10,655 nucleotides of DNA. Source: DASWHX01 sp036397995. Its GTDB lineage: Bacteria; Bacteroidota; Bacteroidia; Cytophagales; Cyclobacteriaceae. The notes under the pieces are model-generated. The model made no database searches. It was not told the origin of the DNA and saw nothing but the letters and a program-made list of their open reading frames with translations. This document shows positions 1 through 5,637 of this stretch, piece after piece; the first letter of the stretch is position 1, and each line of letters starts with the position of its first letter. Both the position numbers and the translations under genes were made by a program. The stretch covers positions 1-10,655 of the forward strand of contig DASWHX010000080.1 of assembly GCA_036397995.1 (NCBI GenBank). Reading direction: 5' to 3'.

Positions 1-114
1 TTTGACAGAGTCATTTTCATGGATAAAGTAGAAAATGGGCTTCGCCAATCAGAAAAAGGTCAAACCAAATCAACCTCAGAGGCAACAGCTAAGCTGAAGA
101 AATGGTTGAAGTAA
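1..114 (+). CDS. C-terminal end of a small antitoxin-like protein (cut by the window edge)
   Basis: The frame is open from base 1 and ends at a TAA at 112-114; the true start is left of the window, although an in-frame ATG lies at 19. The visible 37 residues are charged and probably helical, with a KVENGLRQSEKGQT segment and a KLKKWLK end. This style of tail (a short ENG or EKG motif, then a Lys/Arg-Trp-Leu end) is, from memory, common in small Bacteroidota antitoxins encoded directly before ParE/RelE toxins. The neighbour supports it: the downstream toxin-like frame begins at 102 and overlaps this gene by 13 nt, the usual antitoxin-first arrangement. Antitoxins of this type would neutralise the toxin and often autoregulate. 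The DNA-binding N-terminus is not in view, so the family cannot be named. Since the toxin is broken, this gene may be a relic. Confidence 0.55.
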   Translation, partial: FDRVIFMDKVENGLRQSEKGQTKSTSEATAKLKKWLK

Positions 115-237
115 GATGGACCGATCAAGCTATCCAGGACAATTGTTTACAAGATCTTATCTAAAAAGCAAATCAACATTCTTGCTGTTCATAATAGCAG
201 CATGATTTTGCGTAAGGAAGTCCTCAAACGTAAGTAA
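102..237 (+). pseudogene. ParE/RelE-family toxin remnant with internal deletion and frameshift
   Basis: Two pieces of one toxin fold lie next to each other in different frames. The first piece starts at ATG 102 and reads MVEVRWTDQAIQD, a typical ParE/RelE N-terminus (first strand and start of helix 1), up to about 140. In the next frame, from about 139 to the TAA at 235-237, the sequence reads IVYKILSKKQINILAV and then HNSSMILRKE, which matches the C-terminal strands of ParE-type toxins (an R/IVY-I, I-ILAV-H-S pattern). The first frame stops at 162-164 after 20 codons. Intact family members are about 95-100 residues, so roughly 45-55 central codons are missing and the frame is broken. The central helices and most active-site positions are lost, so this should not be a functional mRNA interferase or gyrase poison. 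The family call rests on pattern memory of the two ends, not on a search. Confidence 0.65.
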
Positions 238-238
238 C

Positions 239-338
239 GCGCCCTAACACAGTGCAAATTTCACCCTCCGCATCTGATAATTTTATAAATTTGCTTAAGG
301 TGCTCCGGGCGAAAAATTTGCACCGGGACCGTTATCGC
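239..338. repeat. attC-like imperfect hairpin
   Basis: The arms GTGCAAATTT (252-261) and AAATTTGCAC (314-323) are perfect 10-bp inverted repeats. Pairing continues inward past an unpaired AA (312-313) with 262/311 and CCC (264-266) against GGG (307-309). Outside the stem, TAAC (245-248) faces GTTA (331-334), and GCG (239-241) faces CGC (336-338). An imperfect stem with a few extrahelical bases and flanking AAC/GTT cores, beginning just after a stop codon (235-237), is how integron attC sites look; about 100 bp is within their usual length range. In an integron reading the recombination point would be G331|T332. Alternatives are a transcription terminator (no T-run follows either arm) or an unrelated inverted repeat. 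Confidence 0.45.
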
Positions 339-387
339 TTGTGTAAAATAAAATCAACCGGAGACTCTAACTAATAATTTTAACAAA

Positions 388-671
388 ATGGTAAAAACAC
401 TACTAATCTCATTTGCACTTGCGACATCATTCGGACTTGGTTTCACATTCAACAATTTAATAATTAACCAATCAAACAACGATATTAAAATAAAAAGGTT
501 GAGCAACTCAAAAAAGAAGGCGTAACCCTTACTGACAAAATAGAAACGGTTGAATACGGAGAGTTCGTTCACATACTGGATGTTGAAGGAAAAAAAGTGG
601 AACTATGGGAACCAAACGACATTGAATTTGAAAAACTTGGTTCCCAGTTGGGTAGCAAAACGACAAAATGA
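388..671 (+). pseudogene. VOC/glyoxalase-like protein remnant with internal deletion
   Basis: A first frame starts at ATG 388 and encodes a hydrophobic export-signal-like or membrane N-terminus (VKTLLISFALATSFGLGF, residues 2-19), then runs into a stop at 523-525. A second frame, open from 489 to the TGA at 669-671, encodes VEQLKKEGVTL, then EYGEFVHILDVEGKKVELWEPND (in two stretches around 552-620). This is the C-terminal half-module of a vicinal oxygen chelate (VOC, glyoxalase/bleomycin-resistance) protein, with the glycine turn and the ELWEP segment containing the usual metal-ligand glutamate. The first beta-alpha-beta module, with the other ligands, is missing: signal-bearing VOC proteins of this style are about 150-165 residues, so about 60-70 codons appear deleted and the frame has shifted. 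The product is almost surely inactive. No promoter motif was recognised before 388; the leader is A/T-rich. Confidence 0.65.
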
Positions 672-795
672 ATCAAAATTATTTTTCCCTCAAACTGTTC
701 GTAGTTAGTAACCGTGAACTCAATAAAAATTAATCCCCTGATTTATTTGATTAGAGTTTGCCGGGAACATGCATTCAAGTTTCTTTGCCGCCTAG
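672..795. other. Gene-free spacer with a weak inverted repeat, possible worn attC-like site
   Basis: No coding frame is supported here. AACTC (717-721) and GAGTT (754-758) are complementary, and AATAAA (722-727) can pair with TTTATT (742-747) with unpaired bases between. GTAAC (708-712) lies outside the left arm, and the stretch ends at G795 of a GTTATGC core. The position between the VOC remnant and the PIN unit is where a cassette recombination site would be expected, but the pairing is poor and the outer cores do not match each other, so this is a weak call. Confidence 0.2.
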
Positions 796-859
796 TTATG
801 CAAAAGGCTAACAGACTGATATCAAAACAACAAAACGACCGACTGACTTGAAAAAATCG

Positions 860-867
860 TAACTTTG
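860..867 (+). promoter_or_regulatory. Bacteroidota-type -7 promoter element before the PIN gene
   Basis: TAACTTTG fits the TAnnTTTG -7 consensus of the primary sigma factor in Bacteroidota. A clear TTG-type -33 box at the usual distance of about 19 bp was not seen. The element ends only 4 nt before the GTG start at 872, so a transcript beginning about 5-7 nt downstream would start at or next to the start codon and be leaderless or nearly so. Confidence 0.45.
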
Positions 868-871
868 ATTT

Positions 872-1336
872 GTGAAACAAAGAATATACATAGACACATC
901 TGTTTTCGGGGGCTACTTTGACGAAGAATTTTCTGAACATACAATTCCACTTTTTGACAGAATTAAAAATGGAGAGTTAATATTACTCTACTCGACAGTA
1001 ACACAAGACGAACTAGAAAACGCTCCTGAAAAAGTAAAAGAACTTGTAAAAGGTCTTAAAGCCGACTTTACCGAATACTTAGAGACAACTGACGAAGCGG
1101 TTGACCTGGCAATTGAATACATAACTGGAAAAGTTGTTGGACAAACAAGTTATGCAGACTGCTTACACATGGCATTAGCGACGATTAACCGGGCAGACTT
1201 TTTAGTAAGTTGGAACTTCAAACACATTGTGAACATTCAGAGAATAAGGGGTTACAACTCGATAAATATTAAAAACGGTTACAGACAATTAGAAATTCGT
1301 TCACCAAGAGAATTTGAAAAATATGAAGACGACTGA
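872..1336 (+). CDS. PIN-domain protein, probable toxin of a toxin-antitoxin pair
   Basis: This 154-residue protein is a complete small PIN domain, the Mg2+-dependent RNase fold of VapC-like toxins. The N-terminal strand reads YIDTSVFGGYF with the first acidic residue at D8. A second acidic position is E47 in TQDELENAP. The third block, SYADCLHMALATINRADF (residues 93-110), carries D96 and D109, followed by LVSWNFKHIVN. All four expected acidic positions are present, so catalysis is plausible; the RNA target cannot be told. The start is the GTG at 872: an in-frame stop lies at 866-868 and no ATG follows until residue M100. The gene overlaps the next small gene by 14 nt, so the two are co-translated. 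Toxin-first order is the reverse of classical vapBC. AT-rich composition and cassette-like flanks suggest acquisition. A housekeeping PIN nuclease is a less likely alternative. Confidence 0.8.
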   Translation: MKQRIYIDTSVFGGYFDEEFSEHTIPLFDRIKNGELILLYSTVTQDELENAPEKVKELVKGLKADFTEYLETTDEAVDLAIEYITGKVVGQTSYADCLHMALATINRADFLVSWNFKHIVNIQRIRGYNSINIKNGYRQLEIRSPREFEKYEDD

Positions 1337-1475
1337 AAAAACATTTGACGCTGTAAAGTATATGCGTCAACAAAGAGACAAGTTAAGTGAGAAATTATCT
1401 AAAATGACTAAAGAAGAAATTTTAGAGTATTTCAAAAAACGTAAGACACAGACGACAATAAAGCCCTGTGCATAA
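1323..1475 (+). CDS. Small charged helical protein, probable antitoxin of the PIN protein
   Basis: ATG at 1323 opens inside the last codons of the PIN gene, and the frame closes at TAA 1473-1475, giving 50 residues. It starts MKTTEKTFDAVKYMRQQRDK and continues with LSEKLSKMTKEEILEYFKKRK, a Lys/Glu-rich, probably mostly helical peptide. From memory, small proteins beginning MKTT-KTFD-V--MR and containing a MT/S-EE motif regularly follow PIN genes of this type in Bacteroidota and Cyanobacteria and are annotated as antitoxins or hypothetical proteins. The 14-nt overlap implies coupled translation, as expected for a toxin inhibitor. No DNA-binding motif such as AbrB, ribbon-helix-helix or Phd is evident, so it may act only by binding its partner. 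The stop codon lies within the R''-like core TGCATAAC, as often happens for cassette genes. Confidence 0.7.
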   Translation: MKTTEKTFDAVKYMRQQRDKLSEKLSKMTKEEILEYFKKRKTQTTIKPCA

Positions 1476-1600
1476 CAGCACCTACCCAAAAGTGTCGGTT
1501 CATTGGTTAATCAAGCTTTGTGCTTCTATCAAATTTTTTGCTTGACTGACATGAAGCGGTTCTAAATCGCCATCTTCGGTAGCTGCGAACCGTCGGGACG
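1469..1600. repeat. Long imperfect hairpin, attC-like, ending the PIN unit
   Basis: The element opens with TGCATAAC (1469-1476). Nested complementary segments follow: CCC (1485-1487) with GGG (1595-1597), and CGGTTC (1496-1501) with GAACCG (1587-1592). GCAC (1478-1481) could also pair with GTGC (1600-1603). A second CGGTTC copy (1557-1562) could compete for the same GAACCG arm and form a shorter inner hairpin. The central loop is about 85 nt, giving an overall length within the attC range. No open frame of note is present. It may be an attC-type recombination site; a folded mRNA 3' end protecting the PIN transcript is an alternative. Confidence 0.4.
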
Positions 1601-1615
1601 TGCGGTAATTACCCT

Positions 1616-1667
1616 CGGTTTCCGGTATTGCTGTCGAACAGCAATTTATAAACAGCGGCAGAAACCG
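1616..1667. repeat. Compound hairpin between the accessory genes and the ftsZ terminator
   Basis: An outer pair CGGTTTC (1616-1622) and GAAACCG (1661-1667) encloses an inner perfect stem ATTGCTGT (1627-1634) and ACAGCAAT (1638-1645) with a CGA loop. Neither strand has a T-run directly after the outer arm, so it is not a typical intrinsic terminator. Together with the hairpin at 1469-1600 and the terminator at 1704-1743, it fills the gene-free stretch from 1476 to 1782, in which I see no coding frame. Confidence 0.5.
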
Positions 1668-1703
1668 GATGACAATCTCCAGAATTATTTAATATGTCAG
1701 ACC

Positions 1704-1743
1704 AAAAAAGTAAAACCCGGCGTTAAGGCAGCAACCGGGTTTT
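1704..1743 (-). terminator. Intrinsic terminator of the dcw operon
   Basis: AAAACCCGG (1712-1720) pairs with CCGGGTTTT (1735-1743), a 9-bp stem with a 14-nt loop. Read on the minus strand, the stem ends in TTTT and continues AC and then six T (1704-1709). It lies 40 nt past the ftsZ stop codon. The complementary A/T flanks give four T on the plus strand as well, so it may work weakly in both directions between the convergent transcripts. Confidence 0.75.
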
Positions 1744-1782
1744 CACCAACTTGAACTAACAGGCTATCTTGATTATCAAATA

Positions 1783-3504
1783 TCAGTCTACATTATCATG
1801 AAGAAATCTGTTATTGCCCAGGATCTGATTATCATCATTCAGATTATACCTGGATATATTGGATTCGGAACTGTGTGGGACTTTTTCAAATACCACTTTC
1901 TTTCTCAAGTAAGCAGGGACATCAAGCTTTTCCTTGAAAGTATCTGCATCCAAATCATGACCTGAGATTCCCTTGAGTCTTTCCACGCGCTCCCGGGCTT
2001 GTTTCTGAAGGAACTCTTTTTTGGATTTTAATTCAAGGATTCCTTCTTCATCCAACTCCTCTTCGGCATGGTCGGCCATTTTGAAAATCTCCTCTTCTTC
2101 AAACAGATCATCATCATCATCTTCTTCAAGTATATCAGACTCTTCATTTTCATTTTGTTCGTCGGTAACCTCAAGAGGTTTTGAATCAAAGAAGAATCCC
2201 CGGTCAAATTCGGTTTCTTCTTTAACTTCTTCCTCCTGCTCATGATTCTCACCGGTTCCAGGCTCCTCTTCCAATGTATACCGGATTTTTTCTTCCGGCT
2301 CTTCTTCTTGCTGATTTTCCATTGAAAGTTGGGCCGGATCTTCTTCCATAATTTCCTCTTTGACTTCCTCCTTTTCTTCAGGAACGTATTCCTTTTCTAT
2401 GTTTTCATTCATTTCAACTTCAAAAGGAATTGATTTTGGTTCAATTCTTTTCCCTTGAAAAAGCGGAATTTGCCGGGTAGTTTCCAGGTCGAACACTTTC
2501 CTCATTTCGTGTTGCAAGAGTTGAGTGTTAGCATTTGTGTGGAAACCGGTAGCAATCACCGTCACACTGATTTTATTTTCCAGCGTCGAATCTATTCCGT
2601 GACCGAAGATAACTTCGGCATCAGGGCCGGCAATTTCCTGAATAAACCCGGTGATTTCACTGAGTTCATCCATTTGCAATTCGGCCTGTTCACCAGAAGT
2701 AATCGATAGCAGAATTTTTTGCGCGCCATGGATATCCTGGTTGTTTAATAATGGTGATGAAATTGCTTGTTCGGCAGCCTTTCTTGCCCTGTTATCTCCT
2801 TCGGCTTTTGCCGATCCCATTACGGCGGGGCCGGCTTGCAGCATAACCGTTCTTACATCTTCGAAATCCACATTTACATAACCGGGAACTGTGATGATCT
2901 CCGCGATTCCTTTAGCTGCAGTGGTCAATATATTATCTGCTTGCGCAAAGGCATCGCTGATGGATAAATTGCCATAGATTTCTCTCAGCTTGTCATTAAT
3001 GATCACCAGAACGGTATCACAATTTTCCTTGAGCATTTGAATCCCCAGTTCAGCCTGGGCCATTTTCTTTTTACCTTCAAAAGCAAAAGGAACGGTAACA
3101 ATACCCACGGTGAGGATATCCATATCCTTGGCGATCTTTGCCAATACCGGAGCAGCTCCGGTGCCGGTACCGCCACCCATCCCGGCGGTGATGAAAACCA
3201 TTTTAGTATTGTCATCCAGTATTTCCCGGATGTCTTCTTTGCTTTCCAAAGCCGCGCTACGACCCCTTTCGGGATTTGCTCCAGCTCCCAAACCATTTGT
3301 AAGGCCAATGCCAATTTGTAATTTGTTTGGTACCGGAGAACTATTCAATGCTTGAGCATCAGTATTGCATACCACAAAATCAACATCCCTGATCCCCTGA
3401 TTAAACATGTGGTTAACGGCGTTACTGCCTCCACCCCCAACACCAATAACCTTGATTATTGATTTCTTGTTCTTGGGGATATCGAACTTAAATAAACTTT
3501 CCAT
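1783..3504 (-). CDS. ftsZ: Cell division protein FtsZ
   Basis: Tubulin-like GTPase that polymerises into the cytokinetic ring under the membrane and recruits the divisome. GVGGGGSNAVN (21-31) and the tubulin signature GGGTGTGAAPV (110-120) bind GTP. The T7 loop NVDFEDVRTVM (211-221) supplies catalytic aspartates D213 and D216. The polymerising core ends near residue 340. A linker at about 362-524, very rich in Glu/Asp with a DDDDD run at 462-466, leads to LDVPAYLRKK (527-536), the C-terminal peptide that binds FtsA. A further tail, SESNISRYNL (546-555) to FLHDNVD, follows. At 573 residues it is much longer than the roughly 380 of Escherichia coli FtsZ, owing to linker and tail, which is usual for Bacteroidota. 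It is last in the operon, 30 nt after ftsA, with a terminator just beyond. The start at ATG 3504 sits ten residues before the first conserved strand. No Shine-Dalgarno sequence is seen. Confidence 0.98.
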   Translation of the reverse strand: MESLFKFDIPKNKKSIIKVIGVGGGGSNAVNHMFNQGIRDVDFVVCNTDAQALNSSPVPNKLQIGIGLTNGLGAGANPERGRSAALESKEDIREILDDNTKMVFITAGMGGGTGTGAAPVLAKIAKDMDILTVGIVTVPFAFEGKKKMAQAELGIQMLKENCDTVLVIINDKLREIYGNLSISDAFAQADNILTTAAKGIAEIITVPGYVNVDFEDVRTVMLQAGPAVMGSAKAEGDNRARKAAEQAISSPLLNNQDIHGAQKILLSITSGEQAELQMDELSEITGFIQEIAGPDAEVIFGHGIDSTLENKISVTVIATGFHTNANTQLLQHEMRKVFDLETTRQIPLFQGKRIEPKSIPFEVEMNENIEKEYVPEEKEEVKEEIMEEDPAQLSMENQQEEEPEEKIRYTLEEEPGTGENHEQEEEVKEETEFDRGFFFDSKPLEVTDEQNENEESDILEEDDDDDLFEEEEIFKMADHAEEELDEEGILELKSKKEFLQKQARERVERLKGISGHDLDADTFKEKLDVPAYLRKKVVFEKVPHSSESNISRYNLNDDNQILGNNRFLHDNVD

Positions 3505-3534
3505 TTCGATTTAGATTTAGTTTAACGTAGTTGA

Positions 3535-4842
3535 TTAATAATAATTTTTACCATCAATGTCATCCATCAGGAGACCTTTGGTTTTATCCAGAATTTTCCT
3601 GAAGAAATCACCGCCGGCTTCTTTTCTGATTCTGCCCATTCCGGGCTTACTGTTTAGCCGTGCCTCGTTATAACGATTTTCTCTTTCGTCAATCGCACGG
3701 AAACCTGACAGAACAAGGCCAACGCCAGTTGAATACATGGGGCTTTTGATCGCCTCCACTTTGCTTTTGCCCAGGTGTTCATTGGGATAACCAACTCGGG
3801 CATCCAGTCCGCTCATATATTCCACCAGTTGTTTGAGGCAGCTTAACAAAGCACCGCCGCCGGTTATAACTATTCCACCGGCGAGTTTATTCTCATACCC
3901 TGAAACAATTATTTCAGTATGAATCAATTCAATGATCTCCTGCATCCTGGCCTCAATAATGTGAGAAAGATTCTTGACAGAGATTTCTTTTGGAGGTCGG
4001 TTTCTCAATCCGGGGATGCTTACAATTTCATTCGGGCTTGCTTCTTCGGCAATCGCTTTTCCAAAGCGGGTTTTTAAAAGCTCTGCCTGGTGATTCATTA
4101 CCATGCAGCCCTGCTTTATATCCGCGGTCATGATATTTCCACCGAATGGAATCACCGCGGTGTGACGGATAATATTATCATGAAAGACGGCGATATCGGT
4201 AGTTCCTCCGCCGATATCAACCAGGCACACACCGGCTTCTTTCTCTTCCTCGCTAAGTACAGCGAGGGATGATGAAAGTGGTTCCAGGATCAGGTGCTCT
4301 ATTTCAAGGCCGGCTCTTCGCACACATTTGTTAATGTTATTGATTGCATTTGTCTGAGCCGTGATAACATGGAAATCCGCTTCAAGTTTTACACCTGACA
4401 TTCCCACCGGATCTTTAATTCCTTCCTCATAATCCACAATGTAATCTTGTGGCATTACGTGGATGATTTCACTTCCCGGTGGAATAACAATTCTGTACAT
4501 ATCATTGGTCAGCTTATTCACATCTTCCACAGTAATTTCATCATCCATAGACCCTCGGGTAATACTACCATGGTGGATGGTGCTCCTGATGTGCTGACCG
4601 GCGATACCTACATTAACAACCCGAATATCAATACCTGCCTGATCTTCGGCCTCTTTGACGGCTTTTTCAATTGCCTGGATGGTTTTGTCGATATTGGTTA
4701 CAATTCCGCGGATAACTCCGTCGGAAACTGCCTTTCCCAAACCGAGCACTTCGAGTTTGCCATATTCATTCTTACGGCCAACTATCGCGCAGATCTTGGT
4801 TGTCCCAATATCAAGTCCGACAACGATTTTTTCATGTTCCAT
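3535..4842 (-). CDS. ftsA: Cell division protein FtsA
   Basis: Actin-like ATPase that tethers FtsZ filaments to the inner face of the membrane and signals to the FtsQ/FtsW machinery. The actin-fold signatures are in order: phosphate-1 loop VGLDIGTTKICAIVG (8-22), the FtsA-specific 1C subdomain at about 85-165 (SHS2 domain, including TRGSMDDEITVEDV), phosphate-2 VCLVDIGGGTTDIAVF (205-220), and adenosine loop GGIVITGGGALL (322-333). Near the C-terminus, DFFRKILDKTKGLLMDD (412-428) is amphipathic and should be the membrane-binding helix, although about seven more residues follow it. The length of 435 is normal. The gene lies 30 nt after ftsQ and 30 nt before ftsZ, the conserved pairing. The start at ATG 4842 is preceded by an A/T-rich leader, typical of Shine-Dalgarno-independent initiation in this phylum. 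Confidence 0.97.
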   Translation of the reverse strand: MEHEKIVVGLDIGTTKICAIVGRKNEYGKLEVLGLGKAVSDGVIRGIVTNIDKTIQAIEKAVKEAEDQAGIDIRVVNVGIAGQHIRSTIHHGSITRGSMDDEITVEDVNKLTNDMYRIVIPPGSEIIHVMPQDYIVDYEEGIKDPVGMSGVKLEADFHVITAQTNAINNINKCVRRAGLEIEHLILEPLSSSLAVLSEEEKEAGVCLVDIGGGTTDIAVFHDNIIRHTAVIPFGGNIMTADIKQGCMVMNHQAELLKTRFGKAIAEEASPNEIVSIPGLRNRPPKEISVKNLSHIIEARMQEIIELIHTEIIVSGYENKLAGGIVITGGGALLSCLKQLVEYMSGLDARVGYPNEHLGKSKVEAIKSPMYSTGVGLVLSGFRAIDERENRYNEARLNSKPGMGRIRKEAGGDFFRKILDKTKGLLMDDIDGKNYY

Positions 4843-4872
4843 AATTATTTACAGTTAGTTGGTGATTCAATT

Positions 4873-5637
4873 TTATTCACAGATTATTTGGTCTTTAAAT
4901 TTCAAATTCACTCGTTCGTACACATTCCAACCTTTTCGTGGAAGTATATCCTTGTAAAAGATTTTGAGCCTGGCAAACTTATTCTCAACAATTTCCGGTT
5001 TACCGAACTCTACATACTGCCTGGAGACCTGGGTGTAAAGAATAAGATCTCCATTCCTCTGAATTTCTATTTCAGTAATTTGTGCCTTCCAGAATTCATC
5101 CTTGTAAATAAATTCCAGCACATCCATTAGATTCAGGGTTTCTTCCATATTAAGAATATTATCTCCCGGCTTTAATGTTTCAAGTCCACGTATTAATACG
5201 ACCTTCGCCGTATATTTCCTGCTAACCGGCAGGACGGTACCATCAGCAGCAATATACCGGTGATTGCCGCTTTCGGAGATTATCCTTGCTATGGGTCTTC
5301 GCTGGGTCGCGCGCACTAAAACATTCCCTTTCAGGTCCCGGTATACCTCCGCATCTTTAATAAAACTTTCATTTTTCACTTTATCCTCAAGGAGTTTTAT
5401 ATCCAGTTCCGTGATGAATTTTCCTTCAAAAACTTTTTCCCCGTTATCAGTGATCATAGCTATAACATCCTCTTCATCCACAAAGAAATTCTCATACCGG
5501 TCTTCAATTGAAACCAGCAAATCTTTATACATAGTTTCCTCCTGTTTCCTGTTAACGAAACTGATTGCGATTATCACCAGGGCTGCCATGCATACAATCT
5601 GGATGGGCAGCCAAAGACTTTTACTTCTCCAGTTCAT
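4873..5637 (-). CDS. ftsQ: Cell division protein FtsQ/DivIB
   Basis: Bitopic divisome protein that links the cytoplasmic ring to septal wall synthesis through FtsB/FtsL. A short cytoplasmic N-terminus is followed by one membrane segment (about 10-28, LPIQIVCMAALVIIAISFV). Then comes a POTRA-like domain (about 35-110), with the VYRDLKGNVLVRATQRRPIA stretch (98-117) at its end, and a beta domain with ADGTVLPVS (131-139). The closing YERVNLKFKDQIIC (240-253) matches the pattern of Bacteroidota FtsQ C-termini. The length of 254 is normal. FtsQ diverges widely, so the identity leans on architecture and on its place between murC and ftsA. The ATG at 5637 lies inside the murC end (17-nt overlap), suggesting coupled translation. 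Confidence 0.9.
   Translation of the reverse strand: MNWRSKSLWLPIQIVCMAALVIIAISFVNRKQEETMYKDLLVSIEDRYENFFVDEEDVIAMITDNGEKVFEGKFITELDIKLLEDKVKNESFIKDAEVYRDLKGNVLVRATQRRPIARIISESGNHRYIAADGTVLPVSRKYTAKVVLIRGLETLKPGDNILNMEETLNLMDVLEFIYKDEFWKAQITEIEIQRNGDLILYTQVSRQYVEFGKPEIVENKFARLKIFYKDILPRKGWNVYERVNLKFKDQIICE

Larger units (their letters stand above)
796..1600 (+). mobile_element. Candidate integron-type gene cassette carrying the PIN/small-protein pair
   Basis: The unit starts at the T of G795|TTATGC and carries two overlapping genes plus a long imperfect hairpin. GTTATGCA at 795-802 is the exact reverse complement of TGCATAAC at 1469-1476, which contains the stop codon of the last gene. In integron cassettes the first six bases come from the R' core of the cassette's own attC and are therefore complementary to its R'' core, so this is the predicted signature. 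One or two genes followed at once by an imperfect hairpin is also the cassette layout. The right boundary, set at G1600, is the weakest point, since the following bases are TGCGGT rather than TTrrry. No integron integrase or attI is visible. Confidence 0.4.

Noticed and set aside
116..205. Short plus-strand frame starting at ATG 116
   Set aside because: The recognisable ParE-type residues lie in the other two plus-strand frames; this frame shows nothing.
354..572. Minus-strand frame of 72 codons in the accessory region
   Set aside because: The plus strand here shows recognisable VOC and signal-segment pieces; the minus frame is hydrophobic low-complexity sequence with no family features.
743..940. 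Minus-strand frame of 65 codons over the PIN promoter
   Set aside because: It overlaps the start of the clearly coding PIN gene and has no motif or supporting context.
1476..1700. Possible CRISPR or tandem repeat because of repeated CGGTT/CCGG words
   Set aside because: The words are arms of inverted repeats, not evenly spaced direct repeats with spacers.
2021..2245. Serine-rich open frame on the plus strand opposite ftsZ
   Set aside because: It is the antisense shadow of the Glu/Asp-rich FtsZ linker; GAA/GAT repeats read backwards give TTC/ATC/TCT serine and phenylalanine codons. No family signature or start signal.
4447..5130. Long 227-codon plus-strand frame across the ftsA/ftsQ junction
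   Set aside because: It runs antisense through two well-supported genes, has no recognisable motif, and is explained by their codon composition.
5621..5637. murC/ftsQ overlap as a possible frameshift or fusion
   Set aside because: Both proteins are full length with normal ends; a 17-nt overlap is ordinary in this cluster.
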